Shown here: one piece after another, positions 18,225 to 27,963 of the stretch
How positions within the stretch are numbered: the stretch's first letter is position 1
Layout: every line of letters begins with the position of its first letter
Source: Caldovatus sediminis
Lineage (GTDB): Bacteria; Pseudomonadota; Alphaproteobacteria; Acetobacterales; Acetobacteraceae
Assembly (NCBI RefSeq): GCF_014644455.1
Contig: NZ_BMKS01000004.1
Coordinates: 361,032-425,031, forward strand
Direction: 5' to 3'
Length of the DNA: 64,000 nucleotides
The notes under the pieces: model-generated
Seen by the model: only the letters and a program-made list of their open reading frames with translations
The model's database searches: none
Told to the model about the DNA's origin: nothing
Position numbers and translations under genes: made by a program

Positions 18225-18553
18225 GACGTTCCTCCTTTTCATCGCTTCCTTGCCCGGAAGGGTGGCCCGGCGGCTTCGCCGGTTTCAAGCATTCCGTACG
18301 GCAGGGGCGCTCGCGCCGCGACGATCGCGGCATGCTCGGCGGGCCGTGGCGCCCGGCTCCGGGCACGCGTCGCGGCGCGGGCGCGATGCGGCGGCCTCCG
18401 TGACCGTGCCCGGCCGCCGGGCGGACGGATCGGACGCTGCGGGCCACCGGCCGGACCGCCGGGCCGGAGGCCACCGCGCCTCGCGCCCGGCCTTGCGTCT
18501 GCCCCGCGCCTCCGGGCAAGAACGCCGCGGCCATGGCACGCGGGGGAGGCGGC
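18225..18553. other. Divergent intergenic region
   Basis: A 329-base gap between a leftward TctC gene and a rightward thioesterase gene. Beyond the ribosome sites of the two flanking genes (AAGGAGGA for TctC, GGGGGAGG for the thioesterase) no gene, clear promoter or hairpin is seen. Confidence 0.5.
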
Positions 18554-19024
18554 ATGAGGTCGGCGATCACCGAGTCGGACCGGGCGCGGTTCCTGGTCGA
18601 GGGCGACTGGAGCCAGGCGCGGCACCACCGCATCCGCTGGTCCGAGTGCGACATGCACGCGCATGTCAACCACACGGCCTACCTGGTGCTGTTCGAGGAC
18701 CTGCGCGTCGCCTGGTGGTTGCGCTGCGGCGGCGGCTTCGGGCCCGGCGAGCCGGGGCCGGCGGTGATCCACTTCGACGTCCGCTACCTCAAGGCCGCCG
18801 GCTTCGACGACGAGGTGCTGCTGACCCAGCGCACGCCGAGCTTCCGCCGATCGAGCTTCGTGCACGAGTACGCGATGTGGCGGCGCGGCGACGGGCTGGT
18901 GTGCTCGGCGCGCGCCGTCTGCGTGCTGGTGCGCAGCCGCAGCGGCGAGAAGACGGCGATCCCGCCCGAGGTGCGCCGCGCGCTGCTGGAGGTGGACGGA
19001 GCGACTGACGAGAGCGGCGGCTGA
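18554..19024 (+). CDS. Acyl-CoA thioesterase, 4HBT hot-dog fold
   Basis: A 156-residue single hot-dog-fold protein of the 4-hydroxybenzoyl-CoA thioesterase type. The motif RIRWSECDMHAHVNHTAYL (about residues 17-35) carries the expected catalytic acid position and the VNHTAYL helix start; AVIHFDVRYLKAAGFDDEV forms the central strands. The usual length is 130-160. The start at 18554 is fixed by GGGGGAGG five bases upstream. The substrate is probably a small or aromatic acyl-CoA but cannot be read from sequence. Confidence 0.8.
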   Translation: MRSAITESDRARFLVEGDWSQARHHRIRWSECDMHAHVNHTAYLVLFEDLRVAWWLRCGGGFGPGEPGPAVIHFDVRYLKAAGFDDEVLLTQRTPSFRRSSFVHEYAMWRRGDGLVCSARAVCVLVRSRSGEKTAIPPEVRRALLEVDGATDESGG

Positions 19025-19153
19025 AGGGACCGTCCGCGTCGGGCGAGGCGCCCCGCCCTCCCGCCTGCGCGGCGGTGGGGCCGTCCGCGCGACCATGTCC
19101 GGTCCGTTGCGTTGTGCCGGGGCGATGCCCGGCCAACCGGAAGGCGGCCCGCC

Positions 19154-19364
19154 ATGACCACCAGCCGGATCGCCGGCGTCGGCTGCTGATCGTCGGCGCC
19201 ATCGTGCTCGCGCTCGGTCTCCCGCCACCGACGCGCCGATCGAGCAGCTCCCGAACGCCCTTGCCGGGCGCTACACCGACCGGGCCACGTGGTACCTCCT
19301 CGCCGCCGCCAGCGGGCTGATGGTCGGCGCGCCGCCCGCGCCGTGCGGGCGCCGGCGGGCCTGA
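19154..19364 (+). pseudogene. Decayed DUF3185-like small membrane protein
   Basis: Three frames in turn give pieces of one small protein: MTTSRIAGVG (frame from 19154), then LLIVGAIVLALGL (from 19183, another frame), then TDAPIEQLPNALAGRYTDRA and a hydrophobic AAASGLMVGA end (third frame, from about 19227). Put together they match the layout of DUF3185 proteins: a short N-terminus, one membrane helix, a S/D-P-hydroxyl loop with GRYTD, and a second helix. At least two frameshifts are needed, so it is either a pseudogene or carries sequence errors. The family function is unknown. Confidence 0.55.
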
Positions 19365-19370
19365 ACCCGA

Positions 19371-20354
19371 TCAGAGGCCGCGGTCGCGCCGCGTCGCCTC
19401 GAGGTCCTCCGCGACGAAGGCGCGCACGAGCTCCTCGAGGGATTCCTGCTCGGCGAAGCCGAGGAGGCGCGCCCGCTCGGCCTCGAAGGCGGCGGGCCAG
19501 CCCTCGACGATCGCCTGGACCTCCGGGTCGGGGACGAAGCGCACGCGGGCGCGCGCCTCGGGGCCGGCGACGCGCTCCAGCGCCTCCAGGATCTTGGCGA
19601 CGGTGGCGCTGCGTCCCGGCGGGTTGATGCCGCGGTCGAGGCCGAGCGGCGCCGTGTCCATCGTCGCCGCGTGCAGGAACCACCCGACGGCGCTCCGCGG
19701 CGAGCAGATCCAGACGGCGAAGGATTCGGGGACCGGGCAATCGGTGGCGAGGCCGAGCAGCGGCTCGCGGATGATCGCGGAGACGAAGGAGGAGGCCGCC
19801 CGGTTCGGCCGGCCGGGGCGGACCATGACGGTCGGCAGGCGGAGGTTGACCGCGTCGAGGAAGCCGCGGCGCGAGGCGTCCTGCAGCAGCAGCTCGCCGA
19901 TCGCCTTCTGCGCGCCGTAGGAATTCGTGGGGAGCTGGCGCGCGTCGTCCGGCAGCACCGCCTCCTGCCCGCCGCTGAAGGAGGCGACGGAGGAGGTGAA
20001 CACCACGCGCGGCTTCGTCCCCAGCGCGCGGCAGGCCTGCAGCACCGCGAGGGTGCCGTGCAGGTTGACGCGCAGGCCGAGATCGTAGTCGGCCTCCGCC
20101 TGGGCGCTGACGACGGCGGCGAGGTGGAAGACCACCTCCGTGCCGGGGGGGATGGCCCCGCCGACGGCGGCCTGGTCGGCGACGTCGCCGGCGATCCGGC
20201 GCACCGGGAAGGGGGCCTCGAGCCGCGCCGGCTCGGTGAGGTCGAACAGCGTCAGTTCCGCGATCGGGCGGCCGCCGAGGGCGCCGTCGCGGGCCAGGCG
20301 CGCGGCCAGCTTGCGGCCCAGGAATCCGTTGCCGCCGAGGATCGTGACGCGCAT
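19371..20354 (-). CDS. NAD-dependent epimerase/dehydratase, DenD-like
   Basis: A 327-residue extended short-chain dehydrogenase. The NAD-binding loop GGNGFLGRKLA lies at residues 7-17, the acidic LTLFDL end at about 35-41, and the catalytic Tyr-Lys pair in SYGAQKAIGE near 150. It resembles D-erythronate dehydrogenase (DenD), which works with OtnK/OtnC-type enzymes on four-carbon sugar acids; none of those are in the window. The start at 20354 gives the Rossmann strand MRVTILGG directly, so no extra N-terminus is likely. Confidence 0.8.
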   Translation of the reverse strand: MRVTILGGNGFLGRKLAARLARDGALGGRPIAELTLFDLTEPARLEAPFPVRRIAGDVADQAAVGGAIPPGTEVVFHLAAVVSAQAEADYDLGLRVNLHGTLAVLQACRALGTKPRVVFTSSVASFSGGQEAVLPDDARQLPTNSYGAQKAIGELLLQDASRRGFLDAVNLRLPTVMVRPGRPNRAASSFVSAIIREPLLGLATDCPVPESFAVWICSPRSAVGWFLHAATMDTAPLGLDRGINPPGRSATVAKILEALERVAGPEARARVRFVPDPEVQAIVEGWPAAFEAERARLLGFAEQESLEELVRAFVAEDLEATRRDRGL

Positions 20355-20420
20355 CGCCGCCTCCTGCCTCTCCACGCGCGGAGGTTGCCGCGCCGCGCGG
20401 CGCGCGCCAAGGTGCCGGCC

Positions 20421-21614
20421 ATGATCCCCGCCCTTCCGTTCCGCTTCCTGCTCAACCGCCGGCACGGCACGCCCGGCACCGTCGTGCTGCCGGAGTCCGG
20501 CTTCCGCCGGGCGAAGGAGGAGATCGCCTCCTGGCCCGGCTACGCCCCGACGCCGCTGCTCGACCTGCCCGACGTGGCCGAGGCGGCGCGCGTGGCGGCG
20601 GTGCGCTACAAGGACGAGGCGGGGCGCTTCGGCCTCGGCTCGTTCAAGGCGCTGGGCGGCGCCTATGCGGTGGCGCGGCTGCTGGTCGCGGAGCTGGCGA
20701 GGCGCGGCGTCGCCGGCGCGGCGACCTCGGCCGAGCTGGTCGAGGGGAAGTACCGGGAGGCGACCGGGCGCATCACCGTCACCTGCGCGACCGACGGGAA
20801 CCACGGCCGCTCCGTCGCCTGGGGCGCCCGGCGCTTCGGCTGCCGCTGCGTGATCTTCGTCCACGAGCATGTCAGCCGGGGGCGGCGCGACGCGATCGCC
20901 CGCTACGGCGCCGAGGTGCGGGAGGTGAAGGGCACCTACGACGATTCCGTGCGCGAGGCGCAACGGACGGCGGAGCGCGAGGGGTGGTTCGTCGTCTCCG
21001 ACACCTCCTATCCCGGCTATACCGAGGTGCCGCGCGACGTGATGCAGGGCTACCGGGTGATGGCCGAGGAGGCCGCGGAGCAGATGCCGGCGCCGCCGAC
21101 CCACGCCTTCGTGCAGGGCGGGGTCGGCGGCGTCGCGGCCGCGGTCTCGGCGCAGATGCGCGCGCGCTACGGGGACGCGGTGAAGGTGGTGGTGGTCGAG
21201 CCGGACAGGGCCGCGTGCCTGCTCGAGAGCGCGGAGGCCGGCGAGCCGGCGACGGTGCGCGGCGAGCTCGACACGCTGATGGCGGGCCTCGCCTGCGGCG
21301 AGCCCTCGCTGCTCGCCTGGCAGGAGCTGGAGCGGGGCGCCTTCGCCTTCATGGCGGTGCCGGACGAGGCGGCGGTGGCGTGCATGAAGGCGCTGGCCGC
21401 GCGCACCCCGCCGGTGGTGGCGGGGGAGAGCGCGGTCGCCGGCCTTGCCGGGCTGCTGCTCGCCGCGCGCGAGCCGATCGCGCGCACCGCGCTGGGGCTC
21501 GGGCCGGACAGCCGCGTGCTGCTGTTCGGCACGGAGGGGGCGACCGACCCCGAGGTCTATGCGCGGCTGGTCGGGCGGAGGCCGGAGCAGGTGGCCGGCG
21601 CTTCATCGGACTGA
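20421..21614 (+). CDS. dpaL: Diaminopropionate ammonia-lyase
   Basis: A 397-residue PLP enzyme of the tryptophan synthase beta fold that converts 2,3-diaminopropionate to pyruvate and ammonia. The PLP Lys is in FGLGSFKALGGAYA (near residue 75); CATDGNHGRSVAWGA binds the cofactor, VQGGVGGVAAA is the phosphate-binding glycine loop and GTEGATDPEVY closes the protein. All are features of DpaL. The gene is divergent from the DenD-like gene with only 66 bases between them. The ATG at 20421 gives the standard family N-terminus (FRFLLNRRHG). Confidence 0.87.
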   Translation: MIPALPFRFLLNRRHGTPGTVVLPESGFRRAKEEIASWPGYAPTPLLDLPDVAEAARVAAVRYKDEAGRFGLGSFKALGGAYAVARLLVAELARRGVAGAATSAELVEGKYREATGRITVTCATDGNHGRSVAWGARRFGCRCVIFVHEHVSRGRRDAIARYGAEVREVKGTYDDSVREAQRTAEREGWFVVSDTSYPGYTEVPRDVMQGYRVMAEEAAEQMPAPPTHAFVQGGVGGVAAAVSAQMRARYGDAVKVVVVEPDRAACLLESAEAGEPATVRGELDTLMAGLACGEPSLLAWQELERGAFAFMAVPDEAAVACMKALAARTPPVVAGESAVAGLAGLLLAAREPIARTALGLGPDSRVLLFGTEGATDPEVYARLVGRRPEQVAGASSD

Positions 21615-21693
21615 CGCGTTCCTGTAATAGGGGCGCCATGGCGGCCATGTAGCCGGGAGCCGCCCGGGCTCATCCACGGGAGAGGACAAGGTC

Positions 21694-23052
21694 ATGAGGC
21701 GCCGCTTCCTGGCCGCCGGGGCCGCCGGCCTCGGCCTCGCCGCCGCGCTGCCCCTCGCGGCGCCGCGGGCGCAGCAGGCCACGGTCGGGATCCAGTTCTG
21801 GCACGGGCTGCCGCAGCCGCTCGGCGGCATCCTCGAGGGCATCGTCGGCGACTTCAACGGCAGCCAGCCGCGCTACCGCGTCGCGCCCGCCTAACGCGGC
21901 TCCTACCCGGAGACGATGGTGGCGGCGATCGCGGCGTTCCGCGCCAACAGCGCGCCGCATGTGGTGCAGATGTTCGAGGTCGGCACCGGCACGATGATGG
22001 CCGCCGGCCGCGCGGTGAAGCCGGTGCACGAGCTGCTGCGCGAGGCGGGGGTGGAGATCGACTTCGACGACTACCTCGCCCCGGTGCGCGGCTACTACGC
22101 GACGGCCGACGGGCGGCAGATGGCGATGCCGTTCAATTCCTCGACCGCGGTGGCCTTCTACAGCAAGGACGCGTTCCGCCGCGCGGGGCTCGACCCGGAA
22201 CGCTTCCCGGAGACCTGGCCGGAGGTGGCGGAGGCGGCGCGCAGGCTCAAGGCGGCCGGCGTCGCCTGCCCGATGAGCACGGCCTGGCCGACCTGGATCC
22301 AGATCGAGCAGTTCAGCGCCATCCACGACCTGCCGCTCGCCACCCGGGCGAACGGGTTCGAGGGCCTCGACGCGGAGCTCAGGATCAACAACCCGACCCT
22401 GGTGCGCCACGTGCAGAACCTGGTGGACTGGCAGCGCGAGGGGCTGTTCCGCTACGGCGGGCGCGACGCCGCGGGGGACGCGCTGTTCCCCTCCGGCGAG
22501 TGCGCGGTCCTGTTCGCCTCCTCCGGCCTGCGCGCGCGCATCCTGCGCGAGGCGCGGTTCGAGTGGGGGGTGGCGATGCTGCCCTACTATCCGGACGTGC
22601 CAGGGGCGCCGATCAACTCGATCATCGGGGGCGCGGCGTTCTGGGCGATGAACCGCGGCCCGAACCAGGGCCGCAGCGCCGAGGAGTGGCGCGCGGTGGC
22701 GGAGTTCTTCCGCTACCTCGCCCGGCCCGAGGTGGCGGCGAGGTGGCACACCGAGACCGGCTTCCTGCCGGTGACGCGCACGGCCTTCGAGCAGGTGCGG
22801 GCGAGCGGCTACTACGAGCGGAACCCCGGCGCCGACATCCCGATCCGCCAGCTCCTGCGCGGCGGCGGGCGGACGACCGAGAACAGCCGCGGCATCCGCC
22901 TCGGCGGCTTCGTCGAGATCCGCAACATCATCCAGGAGGAGATGGAGCGGGCCTTCCAGGGGCAGCAGGACGCGCGGCAGGCGATGGACAACGCGGCGAG
23001 CCGCGGCAACCAGGTGCTGCGCAACTTCGAGCGGCAGAACCGGGGCGGCTGA
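21694..23052 (+). pseudogene. ugpB: Glycerol-3-phosphate-type ABC binding protein, in-frame TAA
   Basis: Codons from the ATG at 21694 give a signal peptide (MRRRFLAAGAAGLGLAAA, cleavage near PRAQQ) and IQFWHGLPQPLGG. They then meet TAA at 21892-21894. The same frame continues without a break to 23052: RGSYPETMVAAIAAFRAN, FEVGTGTMMAAGRAV, FNSSTAVAFYSKDAF and so on. UgpB proteins have a Tyr in VPVYKGSYPET, so the stop sits exactly where TAC is expected. Read through, the protein would be about 452 residues, normal for UgpB. Either a recent nonsense mutation or a base error; ugpA, ugpE and ugpC downstream are intact. Confidence 0.8.
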
Positions 23053-23073
23053 CCGCCGCCCTCGGCCAGGGCC

Positions 23074-23955
23074 ATGCGCAGGCGCGTCATCTTCCGCGGC
23101 AAGGTCCTGCCCTACCTGCTGCTCGCGCCGCAGATCGCCGTGACGCTGGTCTTCTTCTTCTGGCCGGCGGGGCAGGCGATCCGGCAGAGCGTGCTGCGCG
23201 AGGACCCGTTCGGGCTGCGCTCGGAATTCGTCGGCCTCGAGAATTTCCGCGAGGTGCTGGCCGATCCGCTCTACCTGAACGCGGTATGGAACACGGCGGT
23301 GTTCTCCGCCGCGGTCGCGGCGCTCGCGCTCGGCGCGGCGCTGTTCCTCGCGGTGCTGGCGGACAAGCAGATCCGCGGCGCGGGCGCGTACAAGACGCTG
23401 CTGATCTGGCCCTACGCCGTGGCGCCGGCGGTGGCGGCGGTGCTCTGGCTGTTCCTGTTCCATCCCTCGATCGGGCTCGTCGGGCGGGCGCTGAACGCGG
23501 CGGGGATCGCCTGGGACTACAAGCTGAACGGGGCGCAGGCGATGGCGCTGGTGATCCTCGCCTCGGCCTGGAAGCAGGTGAGCTACAACTTCATCTTCTT
23601 CCTCGCGGGCCTGCAGTCCATCCCGCGCTCGGTGCTGGAGGCGGCGGCGATGGACGGCGCGCGGCCGGCCTACCGGTTCTGGACCGTGGTGTTCCCGCTG
23701 CTCTCGCCCACCACCTTCTTCCTGGTGGTGGTGAACCTGACCTACGCCTTCTTCGACACCTTCGGGGTGATCCACGCGCTGACCGGCGGCGGGCCGGGCA
23801 AGGCGACGGAGACGCTGATCTACAAGGTCTACGTGGACGGGGTGCAGAACCTGAACCTCGGCGGCTCGGCGGCGCAGAGCGTGATCCTGATGGCGATCGT
23901 GATCGCCCTGACGGCGGTGCAGTTCCGCCATGTCGAGCGCCGGGTGCACTACTGA
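23074..23955 (+). CDS. ugpA: Sugar/glycerol-3-phosphate ABC transporter permease
   Basis: A 293-residue integral membrane permease of the MalF/UgpA type with six predicted helices. The cytoplasmic EAA loop, which docks on the ATPase, reads [20 protein letters not shown] (about residues 189-208). It starts 21 bases after the interrupted ugpB and its stop overlaps the start of ugpE (TGATG), so the unit is translationally coupled. The naming rests on operon order and likeness to the glycerol-3-phosphate system; the ligand could be a related phosphodiester or sugar. Confidence 0.85.
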   Translation: MRRRVIFRGKVLPYLLLAPQIAVTLVFFFWPAGQAIRQSVLREDPFGLRSEFVGLENFREVLADPLYLNAVWNTAVFSAAVAALALGAALFLAVLADKQIRGAGAYKTLLIWPYAVAPAVAAVLWLFLFHPSIGLVGRALNAAGIAWDYKLNGAQAMALVILASAWKQVSYNFIFFLAGLQSIPRSVLEAAAMDGARPAYRFWTVVFPLLSPTTFFLVVVNLTYAFFDTFGVIHALTGGGPGKATETLIYKVYVDGVQNLNLGGSAAQSVILMAIVIALTAVQFRHVERRVHY

Positions 23956-24854
23956 TGCGCGCGCCGGAGGGCATCGGCCCGGCGGAGGGCAGGGCGGCGG
24001 CCGCGGCGCGGCGGCGGCGCCTGCTCGACCGCGCCTGGACGCATGGCTGGCTGGTCCTCGGCGTGCTCGTCTTCGCCCTGCCGATCTGGATCACCCTGGT
24101 CGGCTCGACGCACGACGCGGCGACGATCGGGCGGGGCGAGGTGCCGCTGCTGCCGGGGCATCACGCCATCGGGAACTACGCCACCGCCTGGGCGGAAGGC
24201 GGGGGGCGGTTCCGCACCACGGCGGCGGCGGTGATGCTCTGGAACAGCGCGCTGATGGCGCTGCTGATCGCGGCAGGGAAGATCGCGATCTCGCTGCTCT
24301 CCGCCTACGCCGTGGCGTTCTTCTCCTTCCCCGGGCGCATGGCGTTCTTCTGGATGATCTTCCTCACGCTGATGCTGCCCGTGGAGGTGCGCATCATCCC
24401 GACCTTCCAGGTCATGGTGGATCTCGCCCTGATCAACACCATGGCGGGGCTGGTGGTGCCGCTGGTCGCCTCCGCCACGGCGACGCTGCTGTTCCGCCAG
24501 TTCTTCCTCACCATCCCGGACGAGTACGTGGAGGCGGCGAAGATGGACGGCGCCGGCCCGCTGCGCTTCTTCCGGGACGTGGTGGTGCCGCTTTCGGTCA
24601 CCAACATCGCGGCGCTGTTCGTGATCCTGTTCATCTACGGCTGGAACCAGTACCTCTGGCCGCTGCTCGTGGTGAACGACAGCTCGCTGGAGACGATCGT
24701 CGTCGGCCTCTCGAAGATGATCGGCACCGGCGACGCGCAGAACGAGTGGAACACCATCATGGCGACGGCGGTGCTGGCGATGCTGCCGCCGGTGGCGGTG
24801 GTGGTGCTGATGCAGCGCTGGTTCGTGCGCGGCCTGACCGAGACGGAGAAGTAG
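23955..24854 (+). CDS. ugpE: Sugar/glycerol-3-phosphate ABC transporter permease
   Basis: A 299-residue permease of the MalG/UgpE type. A basic N-terminal tail (about 25 residues) precedes the first helix. The EAA loop is [20 protein letters not shown], and [14 protein letters not shown] precedes the last helices, as in UgpE. The start ATG overlaps the ugpA stop by one base. The ATPase gene follows after 7 bases. Confidence 0.87.
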   Translation: MRAPEGIGPAEGRAAAAARRRRLLDRAWTHGWLVLGVLVFALPIWITLVGSTHDAATIGRGEVPLLPGHHAIGNYATAWAEGGGRFRTTAAAVMLWNSALMALLIAAGKIAISLLSAYAVAFFSFPGRMAFFWMIFLTLMLPVEVRIIPTFQVMVDLALINTMAGLVVPLVASATATLLFRQFFLTIPDEYVEAAKMDGAGPLRFFRDVVVPLSVTNIAALFVILFIYGWNQYLWPLLVVNDSSLETIVVGLSKMIGTGDAQNEWNTIMATAVLAMLPPVAVVVLMQRWFVRGLTETEK

Positions 24855-24861
24855 CGCGCGC

Positions 24862-25950
24862 ATGGCCACCCTCGAGCTCGCGGGCGTGAGGAAGTCGTTC
24901 GGCGCCGTGCCGGTGCTGCACGGCATCGACCTCGCCGTCGCCGACGGGGAGATGGTGGTGATCGTCGGCGCCTCCGGCTGCGGCAAGTCCACGCTGCTGC
25001 GCATCGTCGCCGGGCTGGAGACGCCGACCGGGGGCCGCGTGCTGATCGACGGGCGGGACGTGACGCCGCTCGAGCCCGCGGACCGCGACATCGCCATGGT
25101 GTTCCAGAACTACGCGCTCTATCCGCACATGAGCGTGTTCGACAACATGGCCTACGGCCTGAAGATCCGCCGCGTGCCGCGCGCGGAGATCCGCCGCCGC
25201 GTGCAGGAGACGGCGGAGCTGCTCGGCATCTCGGCGCTGCTCGACCGCAGGCCGCGCCAGCTCTCCGGCGGGCAGCGGCAGCGCGTGGCGATGGGGCGGG
25301 CGATCGTGCGCGAGCCCCGGCTGTTCCTGTTCGACGAGCCGCTCTCCAACCTCGACGCGAAGCTGCGCGTGCAGATGCGGGCGGAGATCCGGCGGCTGCA
25401 GAGGCGGCTCGGCGTGACCTCGCTGTTCGTCACCCACGACCAGACCGAGGCGATGACGCTCGGCGACCGCCTCGTCGTCATGCACCAGGGCCGCGCGGCG
25501 CAGATCGCGACGCCGATGGAGGTCTGGGCGCGGCCGGCGGACACCTACGTCGCCGGCTTCATCGGCAGCCCGGCGATGAACTTCCTGGAGGCGAGGCTCG
25601 CCGCGGAGGGACGCGCGGCCGCGCTCGCCGCCGGGCCGGTGCTGCGCTTCGCGGACGGCGCGCGGCCGGGGCCGGAGGGGCGGCGGCTCGTCCTCGGCGT
25701 GCGGCCCGAGCATGTGCGCGCCGCCGCGGCGGGAGAGGACGGGATTCCGCTCGCCGTGGACCTCGCCGAGCCGCTCGGCTCGGAGACGGTGCTGCACGGA
25801 CGCCTGCCCGGCGGCGAGGCCTTCACCGCGCGGCTGCCGGGCGCCGGCGCGCCGCAGGCGGGCACGGTCCTGCCGCTCCTGCTTCCGGCGGAGGCGCTGC
25901 ACGTCTTCGACGCCGAGACCGGCCGGCGGCTCGATCCCCTGCCCGCCTGA
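24862..25950 (+). CDS. ugpC: ABC transporter ATP-binding protein UgpC/MalK type
   Basis: A 362-residue ATPase with Walker [10 protein letters not shown] (about residues 36-44), Q-loop in [10 protein letters not shown], signature [14 protein letters not shown], Walker [13 protein letters not shown] and H-loop THDQTEAM. The C-terminal 120 residues form the TOBE/MalK regulatory fold ([10 protein letters not shown]). It powers the UgpA-UgpE channel and is the last gene of the operon; a new promoter region follows before the next TctC gene. Confidence 0.9.
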   Translation: MATLELAGVRKSFGAVPVLHGIDLAVADGEMVVIVGASGCGKSTLLRIVAGLETPTGGRVLIDGRDVTPLEPADRDIAMVFQNYALYPHMSVFDNMAYGLKIRRVPRAEIRRRVQETAELLGISALLDRRPRQLSGGQRQRVAMGRAIVREPRLFLFDEPLSNLDAKLRVQMRAEIRRLQRRLGVTSLFVTHDQTEAMTLGDRLVVMHQGRAAQIATPMEVWARPADTYVAGFIGSPAMNFLEARLAAEGRAAALAAGPVLRFADGARPGPEGRRLVLGVRPEHVRAAAAGEDGIPLAVDLAEPLGSETVLHGRLPGGEAFTARLPGAGAPQAGTVLPLLLPAEALHVFDAETGRRLDPLPA

Positions 25951-26048
25951 GCCCCGGGGGAGGCGGCCCGCGGTGCGACGCCGTTGACGCGGGGCGCGGG
26001 CGATCCCATTGAGATGCGCGGAATTGCCGGGACATCGGAGAAGGCCCC

Positions 26049-27056
26049 ATGCATCGCCGCCGCCATCTCGTCCTCGGCTCGGCCGCCGCCGCGATCGGCG
26101 CCGCCGGGCCGGCCACGCTCGGCCGCCCGGCCGCCGCCCAGGGCGCCGCCGGCAACTGGCCGAACCAGCCGGTGCGCATGGTCGTACCCTTCGCCGCCGG
26201 CGGTCCGACCGACGTTCCGGCACGACTGATCGCGGAGGAGCTCTCGAAGGTCCTGCCGCAGCGCGTGGTGGTGGAGAACCGCACCGGCTCCGGCGTGGTG
26301 GTCGGCACCGAGGTGGTCGCCAAGGCGCCGAAGGACGGGCAGACGGTGCTCTACACCACCATCGCGCATTCCGTTCTGCCGGCGCTGTTCCCGCGCCTGC
26401 CGTTCGATCCGGTGGCCGACTTCACGCCGGTCGTCCTGGTTGGGCAGATCCCGATGATCCTGATGGTCAACAAGGACTTCCCAGCCCAGACCCTGCCCGA
26501 TCTGATCCGGCTGTGCCGGGAGAATCCGGGACGGTACGACTACGCCTCCTCCGGCAACGGCGGCGCGGTGCACCTCGCGACCGAGCTGTTCCTGCGCCAG
26601 GCCGGGGGGCTGCGCGTGAACCACATCCCCTACCGCGGCTCCTCCGCCGCGCTGCCGGACGTGCTGAGCGGGCGCGTGCCGATGATCGTGGACGTCGCGG
26701 CGAGCGCGCTGCCCTACATCCAGCGCGGCGACCTGCGCGGCCTCGCCATCAGCACGCGGGAGCGCGCGCCCTTCGCGCCCGACCTGCCGACCTTCATCGA
26801 GGGCGGCGTGCCCGACTACGAGGCCTACACCTGGCACATGATGCTGGTGCCCGCCGGCACGCCGCAGCCGGTCGTGGAGGCGCTGAACGCCGCGGTGAAC
26901 CGGGTGCTCCAGCAGGAGGCGATCCGGCAGCGGCTGACCGAGCTGACCATGCAGCTCGCCTCGGACACCACGCCGGCCGGCGCCGTGCGGTGGATGCAGG
27001 GCGAGATGGAGAAGTGGGGCGCCATCATCCGCCAGGCCGGCATCACGGTGAACTGA
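26049..27056 (+). CDS. TctC/Bug-family binding protein
   Basis: A 335-residue TctC/Bug protein with a signal peptide (MHRRRHLVLGSAAAA, cleavage near AAAQGA). The mature start WPNQPVRMVVPFAAGGPTDV is canonical, with VVENRTGSGVVVG and APKDGQTVLYTT following. GGAGAAGG lies 7-14 bases before the ATG. It is followed 31 bases on by the arginase-like gene on the same strand, so the two may be co-expressed. The ligand is unknown. Confidence 0.88.
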   Translation: MHRRRHLVLGSAAAAIGAAGPATLGRPAAAQGAAGNWPNQPVRMVVPFAAGGPTDVPARLIAEELSKVLPQRVVVENRTGSGVVVGTEVVAKAPKDGQTVLYTTIAHSVLPALFPRLPFDPVADFTPVVLVGQIPMILMVNKDFPAQTLPDLIRLCRENPGRYDYASSGNGGAVHLATELFLRQAGGLRVNHIPYRGSSAALPDVLSGRVPMIVDVAASALPYIQRGDLRGLAISTRERAPFAPDLPTFIEGGVPDYEAYTWHMMLVPAGTPQPVVEALNAAVNRVLQQEAIRQRLTELTMQLASDTTPAGAVRWMQGEMEKWGAIIRQAGITVN

Positions 27057-27087
27057 ACCCGCCCCGGCGCCGTCGCGTTGGGCCGCC

Positions 27088-27933
27088 ATGAGCGGCAACG
27101 CTCCCGGCCTTCGGCTGATCCTGGTCCAGGGCCCCGTCAGCGACCGCACGCCGGGCGCGATGCGGGGCGCCGCCGCCCTCGCGCGGGCGCTGGCCGAGCG
27201 GCACGGGCTGACGCCCGAGGCGTTCGGCGAGCCGGACGCCGCGCCGCGGCGCGAGCCGTGGGAGCCGGCGCTGCGCCGCGCCCGCCCGCTGCTCGAGGCC
27301 GTGTCGGAGCGCCTGGCGCGCGGCCTCGGCGCCGGCGAGCGGACGATCGTGATCGCCGGACGCTGCGCCAACAGCATCGCCACCCTGCCGCGCTTCGCCG
27401 CCGCGCATCGGGGCCTCGGCGTGGTGTGGTTCGACGCGCACGGCGACTTCCACACGCCGGAGAGCACGCCGACCGGCTATCTCGGCGGCATGGTGCTGAG
27501 CGCCGCAGCCGGGCTGTGGGACAGCGGGCTGGGCAGCGGCCTCGATCCGCGCCGGCTGGTCATGGTGGGGGCGCGCGACCTCGACCCGACCGAGGTGCCG
27601 CTGATCGAGGCGCATGGCGTGCGGCGCGTCCCGCCGGGGCCGGACCTGGTGGCGCGGCTCGGCCGGGCACTGCCCGGTGAGGGGCCGCTGCTCGTGCACG
27701 TGGACTGGGACGTGCTCGACCCCGCCGCCTTCCCGGCCGAATACAAGGTGCCCGGCGGGCTGCAGCCGGCGGAGCTGCGCGCCTGCCTCGCCGCGCTCGC
27801 GGACACGGGGCGCGTCGTCGGGCTCGAGGCGGCGGAGTTCGACGCGCCGCTCGATCCGCATGCCACCGCGATCGCCGCGGCGATCGGGGCGGAGGTGCTG
27901 CGGCCGGTGGTGGAGCGGCTCGCCGCGCCGTAG
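27088..27933 (+). CDS. Arginase-superfamily protein with non-standard metal site
   Basis: A 281-residue ureohydrolase-fold protein. Two of the three manganese-binding blocks are normal: WFDAHGDFHTPE (DAHGD at residues 116-120) and HVDWDVLDP (DxD near 210), and the late EAAEFD Glu is kept. The first block, GGDHS in arginases, reads GRCANS here, so the first metal-ligand His is not present. Other members of the superfamily without this His are known, but whether they hydrolyse guanidino substrates is unclear. It is probably not a classical arginase or agmatinase. Confidence 0.75.
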   Translation: MSGNAPGLRLILVQGPVSDRTPGAMRGAAALARALAERHGLTPEAFGEPDAAPRREPWEPALRRARPLLEAVSERLARGLGAGERTIVIAGRCANSIATLPRFAAAHRGLGVVWFDAHGDFHTPESTPTGYLGGMVLSAAAGLWDSGLGSGLDPRRLVMVGARDLDPTEVPLIEAHGVRRVPPGPDLVARLGRALPGEGPLLVHVDWDVLDPAAFPAEYKVPGGLQPAELRACLAALADTGRVVGLEAAEFDAPLDPHATAIAAAIGAEVLRPVVERLAAP

Positions 27934-27963
27934 GCGGATCGGCCGCGATCGCGGGATCGGGAA

